Assembly (NCBI GenBank): GCA_938015295.1
Contig: CALLQB010000074.1
Span: forward strand, 1 to 38,064
Origin: an uncultured Acidimicrobiales bacterium
GTDB taxonomy: Bacteria; Actinomycetota; Acidimicrobiia; Acidimicrobiales; SHLQ01
Length of the DNA: 38,064 nt
Direction of reading: 5' to 3'
This document shows positions 1 through 8,330 of the stretch, piece after piece. Position 1 is the stretch's first letter. Every line of letters begins with the position of its first letter. The translations under genes and the position numbers were made by a program. The notes under the pieces were generated by a model. It was not told the DNA's origin. It did no database searches and worked only from the letters and a program-made list of their open reading frames with translations.

Positions 1-50
1 GCCTCGCTCGCTTTGTCCTTCGCCTTGTCGGCGGAGCTGTCACTGGCCAC
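1..50 (-). CDS. Possible 5' end of a gene running off the left edge
   Basis: On the minus strand a GTG at 50-48 opens a frame reading VASDSSADKAKDKASEA up to the edge. It is hydrophilic and lysine/aspartate rich, as many cytosolic N-termini are. An AAGGGA stretch about 11 nt upstream could serve as a ribosome site. Only 16 codons are visible, so no function can be given. The plus strand is also open from the edge to a TGA at 82-84 and could instead be the tail of an upstream gene. Confidence 0.3.
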   Translation of the reverse strand, partial: MASDSSADKAKDKASE

Positions 51-84
51 GTGGGGTGGTCCCTTCTCGAAGGTCCCCCGCTGA

Positions 85-563
85 TTAACGCTTTGGCTGT
101 TCTAGACCCGCAACATTTCCGAGTGTTTGCTTACTAGGAGATCGTTGGTGGGGGTAACAGATTCGAACGTTGATGTTGTTTTGGGGGAACCGAAGTGTTG
201 CGTCGGTCACTTACATGACGGCGAACCGGACGATTTGTCGCGGAAACTTCTACCCTGAGGTGCGCTTTTTCACTTCTCGACCACAATGATCTACGCAGTG
301 TGAGAATGTGGTGACGCTCCGTGATGGTAGAGCCCGTCCTGGGGTTGGTACTGGTTGTTGGAACTGGTTGTTGGAACTAGGTGTTGCTGCTCGATCTAGG
401 AGTTCGGATAGGCGGATCTCTGCAGCCGAGCGGCCGCAGTGTGACCATAGTCTCATCTCGTGCTGCGTGCCTTGTGGATTCTCCGGTAGCCTTCCAGGTG
501 GGCGGATACCCCGCAGATGTCTGCGCGGACCGATTCTCATCGCCGAAACGTTCAGGTTCACAC
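85..563. other. Long gene-poor leader upstream of the amidase
   Basis: This 479-nt stretch is richer in GT than its surroundings and holds no convincing gene. It contains a perfect 13-bp tandem duplication, CTGGTTGTTGGAA, at 351-363 and 364-376. The amidase frame is open upstream to 381, but that part lacks a signal peptide and family-like sequence, so it is taken as leader. I looked for a c-di-AMP (ydaO-type) riboswitch, which often precedes actinobacterial wall hydrolases, and could not match its conserved core. Confidence 0.4.
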
Positions 564-2144
564 GTGCTCAAAAATCGTTCGCAAACGCCCACCACAGCGT
601 TGTTTTTTGTCCTCCTATGTCTTGTTGCGGCGCTCTTTGTGCCGGTCACCGACGCGGAGGCGCAAGCAGAGGTGTTTTCGCCTTGGGGTCGCCTCGATAG
701 CGTCACCGCCGGACCTAGTTCGATCACGGTGCGCGGTTGGGCCGTCGACGGCGACACCACCAAACCGATCAAGGTTCGCGTGACCGTCGATGGCAAAGCG
801 GTAAAGACCAAACTCGCCAACGCGAATCGGGCCGACGCCGAACCCATTCACAACCGAGGGCCAAAACACGGGTATGTGGTTCGCGTGAAGGCATCTGCTG
901 GCACGCACGAGGTGTGTGTCGACGGTATTAACGCCGGAAAGACTGGTGTGACCCGCAATATCGATTGTGCGCGAGTAAGTGTCGAGAAACGAACCGCGAA
1001 CAACGTTGCGCGACCGTTCGGTGGCGTCGACCGGATCCTGAGCGACGGTGCAGAGGCCGAACTGGTTGGCTGGGCGATCGATCCCGATACTAAGAAGCCG
1101 ATCTCGGTCGATGTGTACGTCGACGGCGAGTATGTGAAGAGCACCAAGGCGCGCCGCAAACGAAATGACATCAACCGTTCCTACGACATGGGTAAGCGAC
1201 ACGGCTTCAAGCTGCGCGTCGACCTCGGTCCCGGAACTCATGAGATCTGTGCCCACGCGATCAATGATGGTGAGGGCCTCAACCAGAAGCTCGGGTGTGG
1301 CACTGCAGTAGTTCGCGGCGATGTCTCTCGCGGTGGCCCAGGCGTGGTCGTGACACCAACAGGCATCGTCACCCCAGTGCTCGAAACCCACAACGACGGC
1401 TGGACAGTCTGGACCCCTTGCGTACGTACGGCTCGTATTACCAAGGGAACTTTCATCGCTGGCGCACAGGTTGTCATCGATCCTGGGCACGGCGGTCGCG
1501 AATCAGGTTCAGTGGGCTACAACAACCTGTACGAAAAGACCCTCAACCTGGCCATCGCTACCCGCGTCGAAGCAATCCTTGAGGCGCGCGGAATCAGTGC
1601 GGTGCTCACCCGTACTACCGACGTCCGCTTGCCGTTGCGCACCAGAGCCGAAATAGCGAATGCACTTCGGCCCGACATCTTTGTGTCGATCCATCACAAC
1701 GGCGGCGCGGTTCGCCCACAGAGCACACCGGGCACCGAGATCTTTTACCAATCGGGCAGCGACGAGTCGCGACGAGCCGGTGGCATCTTGTTCGAGGAAA
1801 TCTCAGGGGCGCTTAACAAGTACGACATCACTTGGGTGGGAACCGTTCGAAACGGCGTCAGCGCTCGCCTCAAGGAGAATGGCGAAAACCTCTACGGCAT
1901 CCACCGTTACACGCCCACCATCCCTTCGGTGATTACCGAAGCCGGCTACCTCAGCAACCGCGCCGAGGCCGAACTGTTCGCCCGCGACGACGTTCGCGAC
2001 ACCGAAGCAGTGGCAATTGTCGACGGCATTGAACGTTGGCTCGAAACCAGCGACGCCGGCAGCGGCTACCTGTCAGAGTTCGTCGACGGCGGATCAACCG
2101 GAACCGGTGGCACCGACGACTGCACCGACCCAACCCTGCAATAA
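564..2144 (+). CDS. Secreted N-acetylmuramoyl-L-alanine amidase (Amidase_3) with two N-terminal repeat domains
   Basis: This is a zinc enzyme that cleaves the bond between N-acetylmuramic acid and L-alanine in peptidoglycan, acting outside the membrane. From the chosen GTG the 526-residue product has a signal peptide (hydrophobic run LFFVLLCLVAALFV, then DAEAQA). Two related domains of about 95 residues follow, each with GWA-D-DT-KPI-V-VDG and two cysteines (HEVC..DC and HEIC..GC), probably binding modules. The catalytic domain fills the C-terminal half. Its metal and catalytic residues are visible: H309 in DPGHGG, E324 in YEKTLN, H377/H378 in SIHHN and E459 in TEAGYLSN. The C-terminal tail is Gly/Thr/Asp rich. 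The frame is open back to 381, but the GTG at 564 best places the signal peptide. No clear ribosome site is seen, so the start is the weakest point. Confidence 0.9.
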   Translation: MLKNRSQTPTTALFFVLLCLVAALFVPVTDAEAQAEVFSPWGRLDSVTAGPSSITVRGWAVDGDTTKPIKVRVTVDGKAVKTKLANANRADAEPIHNRGPKHGYVVRVKASAGTHEVCVDGINAGKTGVTRNIDCARVSVEKRTANNVARPFGGVDRILSDGAEAELVGWAIDPDTKKPISVDVYVDGEYVKSTKARRKRNDINRSYDMGKRHGFKLRVDLGPGTHEICAHAINDGEGLNQKLGCGTAVVRGDVSRGGPGVVVTPTGIVTPVLETHNDGWTVWTPCVRTARITKGTFIAGAQVVIDPGHGGRESGSVGYNNLYEKTLNLAIATRVEAILEARGISAVLTRTTDVRLPLRTRAEIANALRPDIFVSIHHNGGAVRPQSTPGTEIFYQSGSDESRRAGGILFEEISGALNKYDITWVGTVRNGVSARLKENGENLYGIHRYTPTIPSVITEAGYLSNRAEAELFARDDVRDTEAVAIVDGIERWLETSDAGSGYLSEFVDGGSTGTGGTDDCTDPTLQ

Positions 2145-2267
2145 GCCCCAACCCGAAATTTTGTTGTGGGGTTACCTCGCGCGGTCGTTTTGCGTGAACA
2201 GAAGTTTTGGCCCGATGTTCTGTTGTTGCAGCCTTACCGTTTGTGGTGGGTTTGGGTGAAAATTTCG

Positions 2268-2294
2268 TTGAGGGCTTACCCTTCCGTTTATGAT
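2268..2294 (+). promoter_or_regulatory. Promoter for the HMGCS-like/thiolase unit
   Basis: A TATGAT hexamer at 2289-2294 lies 15 nt after TTGAGG at 2268-2273. The spacer is short, so the -35 assignment is doubtful, but the -10 is the best match in the 238-nt gap. The predicted leader of about 80 nt would carry the pyrimidine repeat tract. Confidence 0.45.
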
Positions 2295-2314
2295 CTGACG
2301 GCTCGTCACATTCT

Positions 2315-2350
2315 TCTCTTTCGTCTCTTTCGTCTCTTTCGTCTCTTTCT
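2315..2350 (+). repeat. 9-bp tandem repeat (four copies) in a pyrimidine tract
   Basis: Three exact copies and one near-exact copy of TCTCTTTCG sit back to back, followed by a T-run to 2357. The tract lies in the predicted 5' leader, ending about 20 nt before the start codon of the next gene. Such arrays change copy number by slippage, and the RNA would be almost purely pyrimidine. Confidence 0.85.
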
Positions 2351-2382
2351 TTTTTTTCTCTTCGCAGCACCTAGGTAGGCCA

Positions 2383-3768
2383 ATGCGCGGCATCATCAGC
2401 TACGGCGGGTACGTCCCGTACCGTCGACTCGACCGTTCTGAAATCACCGCAGTGATGGGCAGCGGTGGTGGCGCCGGAACCCGCAGTGTCGCCTCGTTCG
2501 ACGAAGACACCACCACCATGGGCGTCGAAGCCGGCCGTCTCGCACTGGCAGGCAGCGAAACCACACCCGACAAGCTGTTCTTCTCCTCGGTCAGCCCGAC
2601 GTACTTCGACCGCACCAACGCAACGGGGGTGCATGCGGCCCTCCGTTTGCCGCTCGGCACCTCAGCGGTCGACATGCTCGGGTCGCAACGCTCGGCCATC
2701 GGCGCCCTCGACGCAGCGCTCGATAGCAGCAGCACCGCCCTAGTCATTGCAGCCGACATGCGAACCGGTCGACCCACAAGCGGCGACGAGACAGCAGGGG
2801 GCGACGGCGCCTCAGCGTTACTTGTTGGATCGGGCGACGACGTCATTGCTGAAGACCTCGGCGGCGCCGTCGCAACCGCCGAGTTCGTCGACCGATGGCG
2901 CGAACCGGGCGACGCCACGTCGAAGCTGTGGGAAGAACGTTTCGGCGAGGTCGTCTACGGCCAGCTAGCGGCCCGAGCATGGGCTGACGCACTCGACAGC
3001 TGCGGTCTTCAAAACTCCGACGTTTCGATCGCTGCCGTCACCGGCCTGCACGGTCGGGCGATTACGCGAACAGCCTCGAAGCTTGGCGTCGAGTCGGTGG
3101 CTGATGACCTCACAGCCGTCATTGGCAATACCGGAGCAGCGCACCCCGGCCTCCTGCTTGCGTCGATGCTCGACACCGCCAATCCTGGCGACATTGTTGC
3201 GCTGGTTACCTATGCCGATGGTGTGCAGGTGCGGTTCTTTCGGGCCACCGACGCCATCGCCGGGCATGCGTCCAAGCGCCCAGTAGCGGCACAAATCGCC
3301 AACGCCGGGTCGGTTCCCTATGCCAAGTTTCTTTCATGGCGCGGCATTCTCGAAGTCGAACCACCTCGGCGGCCAGAACCCGACCGGCCGAGTTCATCGG
3401 CTGCGTACCGAAACGAAGACTGGAAATTCGGACTCGTCGCCTCGCGTGATCAGGAGTCGGCCGAGATGTTCCTCCCGCCGTCGCGGGTGTCGCCCGACGG
3501 TGGCATCGATCAGATGGACCGCATAGCAATGGCTGACGCGGTAGGCACGATCTCGGCGTTCACTATCGACAAGCTGGTGTACTCGCCAAGCCCACCAGTC
3601 GTGTTCGGCATCATTGACTTTGATGGCGGAGGCAGACTGCCTATCGAGATTGCTGATGTCGACGCCGACGAGGTGAAGGTCGGCGACAAGGTCGAGATGA
3701 CGTTCCGCCGTCTGTATGTCGGCGACGGCATCAGCAACTATTTCTGGAAAGCACGGCCCCTCCGCTAA
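2383..3768 (+). CDS. HMG-CoA synthase-like / DUF35 (OB-fold) fusion protein, apparently non-catalytic
   Basis: The 461-residue protein joins a thiolase-fold domain of the HMG-CoA synthase / KAS III type (about residues 1-300) to a C-terminal DUF35 OB-fold domain (about 315-461, with FGIIDFDGGGRLPIEIADVD). The usual catalytic cysteine is absent: the aligned stretch reads VDMLGSQRSAIG around residues 97-107, with Gly/Ser instead. The DUF35 zinc ribbon normally holds four cysteines; here the matching segment (about 345-374) has none, and the whole protein seems to contain a single Cys (DSCGLQ). In archaea, thiolase, HMG-CoA synthase and DUF35 form one complex; here two are fused and the thiolase gene follows 47 nt later. 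A structural or CoA-channelling role is inferred. An AGGTAGG sequence lies just before the ATG. Confidence 0.75.
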   Translation: MRGIISYGGYVPYRRLDRSEITAVMGSGGGAGTRSVASFDEDTTTMGVEAGRLALAGSETTPDKLFFSSVSPTYFDRTNATGVHAALRLPLGTSAVDMLGSQRSAIGALDAALDSSSTALVIAADMRTGRPTSGDETAGGDGASALLVGSGDDVIAEDLGGAVATAEFVDRWREPGDATSKLWEERFGEVVYGQLAARAWADALDSCGLQNSDVSIAAVTGLHGRAITRTASKLGVESVADDLTAVIGNTGAAHPGLLLASMLDTANPGDIVALVTYADGVQVRFFRATDAIAGHASKRPVAAQIANAGSVPYAKFLSWRGILEVEPPRRPEPDRPSSSAAYRNEDWKFGLVASRDQESAEMFLPPSRVSPDGGIDQMDRIAMADAVGTISAFTIDKLVYSPSPPVVFGIIDFDGGGRLPIEIADVDADEVKVGDKVEMTFRRLYVGDGISNYFWKARPLR

Positions 3769-3815
3769 CGCCGCTAGCCGCCGCCTGACGAACACAGAGA
3801 CGAGAAGACGAGAAC

Positions 3816-5015
3816 ATGGGTTCACACGGAATCAAAGACCAAGTCGCAATCATCGGTATGGGATGCATCCCCTTTCGTGAACATTGGGACGCCAGCCTCG
3901 ACGACCTGCTTATCGACGCAGCAGCGCTGACCTTCGAGTCGGCTGGCCTGGCGAAGGACGATGTCGACGCCTACTGGTTTGGCACATCGCAATCTGCCGC
4001 ATCAGGTCTCGCGTTGTCGATGCCGCTCAAGATTGAAGGCAAACCGGTTACTCGAGTCGAAAACTACTGTGCGACCGGCTCAGAAGCGCTTCGCCAAGCC
4101 TGCTATGCGGTTGCCAGCGGTGCCTACGACGTCGCTATGGCAATCGGTGCCGAGAAGGTAAAGGACGGCGGCTACCAGGGGCTTAACGCGTTTCCGATCC
4201 CGCACGATGGCACCAAACGCAGCCTCACAGCCGCAGGTATGTACAGCCTCATCCTCCCTGCGTATGCACAGAAGCACGGAGTTGATGAGGACGAGCTTCG
4301 GATGGTGGTCGCAAAGATCGCCGAGAAGAACCACTACAACGGTGCCCGTAACCCGCTGGCGCAGTTCCGGCGCGAAACCTCTGCCGAACTGATCTGCTCG
4401 ATGGCAGCGGTGGCAGGTCGCCTCAGCGTCTTTGACTGCGCAGGGGTGGCCGACGGTGCCGCCGCGGCGATCGTTGTGCGAGCCGAAGACGCCCACAAGT
4501 ACTGTGCAGACCCGCTCTATGTGAAGGCGCTGGCCTTTGTCTCGGGCACCGGGTCGGGTGTCACCGACCCAAACTACGATTTCACCAGCTTGCCCGAGTG
4601 CAAGATGGCCGCCGACGATGCCTACGCCCAAGCGGGGATCACCGACCCACGGTCCGAGATCGCCATGGCGGAGGTGCACGATTGCTTCACGCCGACCGAA
4701 CTGCTGCTTATGGAAGACCTCGGTTTCAGCGAACCAGGGCAGGCATGGTCAGACATTCTCGAGGGCACCTTCAATCTCGACGGCGCTTTGCCGGTGAACC
4801 CCGACGGCGGCCTCAAGGCCTTTGGCCATCCAGTCGGCGCATCAGGCTTGCGCATGCACTACGAACTCTGGTTGCAGCTGCGAGGCAAAGCCCACGAAGA
4901 ACGCCAAATCGACCTCTCGGCACGCGAACGCAAACTGGGTCTCGTGCACAATCTTGGCGGCTATCCCGGCGAGATGGTTGGCTTCGTTAGCATCCTCGGA
5001 ACCGAAGTCGACTGA
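3816..5015 (+). CDS. SCP-x-type thiolase (acetyl-CoA acetyltransferase family)
   Basis: This thiolase-superfamily protein of 399 residues should carry out thiolytic cleavage or Claisen condensation of 3-ketoacyl-CoA in the cytosol. The nucleophile is visible as C85 in VENYCATGSE. The HDCF motif (H288) and GHPVGASG (H338) complete the usual active site. The C-terminal HNLGG replaces the second-Cys motif of classical thiolases, as in the SCP-x branch. Keeping Cys85 argues against it being an Ltp2-type retro-aldolase, which works without that cysteine. It probably forms an operon and a physical complex with the upstream HMGCS-like/DUF35 fusion. The substrate cannot be read from the sequence; a branched or sterol-derived acyl-CoA is possible. 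Confidence 0.85.
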   Translation: MGSHGIKDQVAIIGMGCIPFREHWDASLDDLLIDAAALTFESAGLAKDDVDAYWFGTSQSAASGLALSMPLKIEGKPVTRVENYCATGSEALRQACYAVASGAYDVAMAIGAEKVKDGGYQGLNAFPIPHDGTKRSLTAAGMYSLILPAYAQKHGVDEDELRMVVAKIAEKNHYNGARNPLAQFRRETSAELICSMAAVAGRLSVFDCAGVADGAAAAIVVRAEDAHKYCADPLYVKALAFVSGTGSGVTDPNYDFTSLPECKMAADDAYAQAGITDPRSEIAMAEVHDCFTPTELLLMEDLGFSEPGQAWSDILEGTFNLDGALPVNPDGGLKAFGHPVGASGLRMHYELWLQLRGKAHEERQIDLSARERKLGLVHNLGGYPGEMVGFVSILGTEVD

Positions 5016-5035
5016 AATAGTCGCCGCGGAGTCGC

Positions 5036-5041
5036 TACCAT
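5036..5041 (+). promoter_or_regulatory. -10 box, leaderless start of the M50 protease gene
   Basis: TACCAT lies 6 nt before the GTG at 5048, with no Shine-Dalgarno sequence. This spacing would put transcription at or next to the start codon. Confidence 0.45.
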
Positions 5042-5047
5042 CAGGTC

Positions 5048-6421
5048 GTGGTATCCCCCGTAAATGCTTCCACCGGCAAGGGAATTAACTTCTCGCTGTT
5101 CGGCTTTCCCGTCACCATCGACTTCAGCTTTTTTATGATCGGGCTGTTGATCGGCTTCCAGGCCGGCGACATCAAATGGGTGGCCATGTTCCTGCTGGTC
5201 ATCGCCGTATCGGTATTGGTACACGAGCTCGGCCATGCCTTTGCCGCCCGCGCACTCGGCGCTCGGCCGACGATCCGCCTGCACTTTATGGGCGGCGTCA
5301 CCATGTTTTCGCCGCCAACACCGCCTACTCGTTTGCAGTCGATTGGGGTGAGCCTCGCCGGACCCTTTGCCGGGTTCGCTTTGGGCATCATCGTGCTGCT
5401 CGCCCGTCAGGCAGTTGAAGATCCAGTCGCCGGAAGTCTTGCGGACAATGCGTGGCGGTTCCTGCTCCTGATCAACATTGGTTGGGGCGCGGTAAACCTT
5501 GCTCCTGTTCTGCCGCTCGATGGCGGACATGTCATGGAGAACCTGCTTCCGGGTAACGATCTGCAACGTCGACGCATCGCCTCGATGGTGTCTGTCGTGG
5601 TCGGCGGAGCGCTTGCCCTGTTCTTCTGGCGGCAACAAAGCGACTATCGCATCGCCGCCTTTCTCTTTGGTTTGTTCGCCGTGCAGAACGTCAGCGGAAT
5701 CTCGGCGACGTCGAAAAAGACAACACAGAAGTGGGACGATCGCGACGAACTCGAGTCTTCGATCAAGGCGTTGAACAGCGGCAGCACCACCGCTCTTGGC
5801 GACCTCGAGCGTTTAGCCGGTGAGTCCGCCGACCCCGTCGTGCAAAAGTTTGCCAAAATGCTGGTTATCGAACGTCTCGTCACGACCGGCCAGGTCGCTG
5901 AAGGCCGTCAACGTCTCGACGACCTTCCCGGCCAGGTGCACCCGGCCCTCTACGGACTCGTCGCGTTATACGAAGGGTCGCCGTCGGCAATCGAACAGAT
6001 CGAAGATGCCATGCGGGCCGAGCCAACACCGGCCGCCGCTCGGGTGCTCGCGTTGGGGTACGTCGGTGCAGGCCGGGTCCAAGAGATTCCCGCTGTTCTC
6101 GGCGCTGGCCCGCCCAGCTACCGTCAGCCAGAGGTGCTCAGGTCGGTACAACACACACTGCACGGCAAAGGGTTCTACGAACCAGGCGTGCAAGTCGGCG
6201 AATTACACATCGCCAGCTTGCCGAGCGCTGACGGCCAGGTGTTCTACAACACCGCGTGTGGGTGGGCTCGCCTCAACAACACCGAACGGGCCTACAACCG
6301 ACTCGACACGGCAATCGAGCGGGGCTGGAACGACCGCGAAACGCTCGATACCGACCCCGACTTTGCTCCGTACCGGCACCAGGTCGAATTCGGTGCTTTG
6401 CGAGGAAAGATCGGCCGCTAA
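5048..6421 (+). CDS. Site-2-protease-type M50 metalloprotease with a helical C-terminal region
   Basis: This is an intramembrane zinc protease of 457 residues. The motif HELGH (H59, E60, H63) lies in the second hydrophobic segment, and NLAPVLPLDGGH (D158) supplies the third metal ligand; together they define the family. About four to six membrane segments occupy residues 20-220. The C-terminal 230 residues are soluble and helical, with repeated motifs that resemble TPR (VLALGYVGAGRVQEIPAVL, GWARLNNTERAYNRLDTAIERGW). These could bind a partner or substrate. No PDZ domain is seen. It starts 32 nt after the thiolase stop but seems to have its own promoter. The substrate is unknown; in actinobacteria such proteins cleave anti-sigma factors or small membrane peptides. 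Confidence 0.85.
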   Translation: MVSPVNASTGKGINFSLFGFPVTIDFSFFMIGLLIGFQAGDIKWVAMFLLVIAVSVLVHELGHAFAARALGARPTIRLHFMGGVTMFSPPTPPTRLQSIGVSLAGPFAGFALGIIVLLARQAVEDPVAGSLADNAWRFLLLINIGWGAVNLAPVLPLDGGHVMENLLPGNDLQRRRIASMVSVVVGGALALFFWRQQSDYRIAAFLFGLFAVQNVSGISATSKKTTQKWDDRDELESSIKALNSGSTTALGDLERLAGESADPVVQKFAKMLVIERLVTTGQVAEGRQRLDDLPGQVHPALYGLVALYEGSPSAIEQIEDAMRAEPTPAAARVLALGYVGAGRVQEIPAVLGAGPPSYRQPEVLRSVQHTLHGKGFYEPGVQVGELHIASLPSADGQVFYNTACGWARLNNTERAYNRLDTAIERGWNDRETLDTDPDFAPYRHQVEFGALRGKIGR

Positions 6422-6493
6422 GTTTCTCTCTTTTCGGAAACGCCCGCTCGGCGATATAGCGTCTGCTCTTTCGCTGGCAAAAGGGAGATAGTC

Positions 6494-7270
6494 GTGGACT
6501 TTGACACGTTGGAAGTTCGGGTCGAGGGGGTGACCGCGTCGATTCAACTGAATCGTCCAGAGAAGCTCAACCCGTTGAGTTCTCACACGTTGAAGGAGTT
6601 GGCAGCCGCAGCGCGCTACATCGACACCCAACCCGAGGTCAAGGTTGTGACCGTGTCGGGCGCTGGCCGAGTGTTTAGCGCGGGCGCCGACGTCTCGGCG
6701 TTTGCCTCCGATGCCGCAGCGGCCGACCCGCACGGCGATGGCGACGCCGGACGCCGAATGGCCAACGCCCTCGAAGAGATGAACGCCGTCGCAGTCGCCA
6801 AAATCCACGGCTGGTGTGTAGGCGGCGGACTTGTCGTAGCCGCAGCGTGCGACATCCGCATAGCCGCCGACGATGCCATGTTCAGCATTCCCGAAGTCGA
6901 TCTAGGTATTCCTCTCGCCTGGGGTGGTATTCCGCGCTTGGTTCGCGAAATTGGTCCGGCGCTCACCAAAGAACTCGTCATGACCTGTCGGCCGTTCGAT
7001 GCCGGTGAAGGCAAGGCGGCAGGCTTTCTCAATCGTGTCGTTCCGGCCGGTCAACTCGACGCCGAGGTCGACGAGTTGGTTGCCACACTTGCCAGCAAGC
7101 CTCGATATGCGCTGCTGGCAACCAAGGTGCACACCAACGCGGTGACCAACCAGATGGTGGGTGCTGGCAGGTCGTGGTCTGACGCTGACGGACTGATGGC
7201 TGGTCTTCGCGACAAAGAGGGCCGCGAGAGTGCTCAGCGCTACCTCGACAACATGAAGAAGACCACCTAG
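6494..7270 (+). CDS. Enoyl-CoA hydratase/isomerase family protein (crotonase fold)
   Basis: The 258-residue protein has the crotonase oxyanion-hole segments SGAGRVFSAGADVSAF (about 55-70) and HGWCVGGGLVVAAACD (105-120). Of the two catalytic glutamates of enoyl-CoA hydratases, the second is present (E134 in IPEVDLG). The first is replaced by V114 (GGGLV where GGGCE is usual). This favours an isomerase or other crotonase reaction over straightforward hydration. An AAGGGAG site lies 7 nt before the GTG start, one of the few clear ribosome sites in the window. It heads a unit with the AcuI-like reductase (43-nt gap) and the CoA-transferase (12-nt gap). Confidence 0.88.
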   Translation: MDFDTLEVRVEGVTASIQLNRPEKLNPLSSHTLKELAAAARYIDTQPEVKVVTVSGAGRVFSAGADVSAFASDAAAADPHGDGDAGRRMANALEEMNAVAVAKIHGWCVGGGLVVAAACDIRIAADDAMFSIPEVDLGIPLAWGGIPRLVREIGPALTKELVMTCRPFDAGEGKAAGFLNRVVPAGQLDAEVDELVATLASKPRYALLATKVHTNAVTNQMVGAGRSWSDADGLMAGLRDKEGRESAQRYLDNMKKTT

Positions 7271-7313
7271 CTGCCAGATGGTGACAGCGGGGGAGGGGTG
7301 CTAAACATCCGAC

Positions 7314-8318
7314 ATGTCCGAAACTTTCTCCGCTCTCCTTCTTAGCAAAGACGAATCTGGTGACGAGCCGGTGTTCTCTGCCAACCTCACCGATGTAGAT
7401 GTGGCCGACCTTCCTGATGGCGATGTCACCGTCGACGTCGAGTACTCGACCATTAACTACAAAGATGGTTTGGCCATCACGAATACCTCGCCCATCGTGC
7501 GCACCTGGCCGATGATTCCGGGCGTTGACTTTGCCGGAACGGTTAGCTCGAGCGACAACAGCGGCTTTGCGGTTGGCGATCGTGTTGTTCTCAATGGCTG
7601 GGAGGTGGGCGAGAAGCATTGGGGTGGTCTCGGCCAAAAGGCTCGGGTTGATGCTGGTTGGCTGACGCCGCTCGACGATGGCATTTCGACCCGCACCGCA
7701 GCGGCAATCGGCACAGCTGGCTACACCTCGATGCTTTGTGTGATGGCGCTCGAAGCTCACGACATCACCCCTGCGTCGGGTCCGATCGTGGTCACCGGCG
7801 CCGCCGGCGGCGTTGGGTCAACGGCGGTCGCGATTTTGGCCAAGCTCGGTTACGAGGTCGTGGCATCAACGGGCAGGCCCGAGGAGAGCGACTACCTCAC
7901 GGCGCTTGGCGCCAGCGAGATCATCAATCGCGACGAACTTTCGGGTCCGGCACGTCCGCTGAACAAGACACGGTTTGCCGGTGGTGTTGATGCTGTCGGG
8001 AGTCACACGCTCGCCAACGTGTTGTCGATGACCCAAAACGACGGTTGTGTCGCAGCGTGTGGCCTGGCCCAGGGTATGGATCTTCCCGGATCGGTGGCGC
8101 CGTTCATTCTTCGTGGGGTCACCCTCGCCGGCATCAACTCGGTCACCGTCTCGCAAGACAAACGCAAGGTTGCCTGGCAACGACTCGCCGCCGATCTCGA
8201 CCCCACAAAGCTCGAGTCGATGACCACCGAGGTGGCCTTGGCCGACGTCATGGGTGTCGCAAACGACATCGTCGAGGGCAAGGTGCGAGGCCGCGTCGTC
8301 GTCGACGTGAATGCCTAA
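7314..8318 (+). CDS. AcuI/YhdH-type NADPH-dependent acrylyl-CoA reductase (MDR family)
   Basis: This medium-chain reductase of 334 residues should reduce acrylyl-CoA, or a related 2-enoyl-CoA, to the saturated thioester with NADPH. Typical YhdH/AcuI sequence is visible: STINYKDGLAIT near residue 50, PMIPGVDFAGTV, the DRVVLNGWEVGEKHWGG block, and a nucleotide-binding loop VTGAAGGVGSTAVAIL followed by VVASTGRPEE. No zinc-binding cysteine cluster is present, as expected for this branch. In some marine bacteria acuI works in DMSP or 3-hydroxypropionate use to remove toxic acrylyl-CoA. A crotonase and a CoA-transferase on either side fit a short acyl-CoA pathway of that kind, but no DMSP lyase is seen. 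Confidence 0.88.
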   Translation: MSETFSALLLSKDESGDEPVFSANLTDVDVADLPDGDVTVDVEYSTINYKDGLAITNTSPIVRTWPMIPGVDFAGTVSSSDNSGFAVGDRVVLNGWEVGEKHWGGLGQKARVDAGWLTPLDDGISTRTAAAIGTAGYTSMLCVMALEAHDITPASGPIVVTGAAGGVGSTAVAILAKLGYEVVASTGRPEESDYLTALGASEIINRDELSGPARPLNKTRFAGGVDAVGSHTLANVLSMTQNDGCVAACGLAQGMDLPGSVAPFILRGVTLAGINSVTVSQDKRKVAWQRLAADLDPTKLESMTTEVALADVMGVANDIVEGKVRGRVVVDVNA

Positions 8319-8330
8319 GCCCAGCAGCTC

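Noticed and set aside
100..300. c-di-AMP (ydaO-type) riboswitch before the amidase
   Set aside because: A GGGGGAACCG run looked suggestive, but the conserved 3' core and paired elements could not be found.
2145..2180. Intrinsic terminator after the amidase (CCCCAAC...GTTGTGGGG)
   Set aside because: Only five contiguous pairs form before mismatches, and there is no T-run after the stem.
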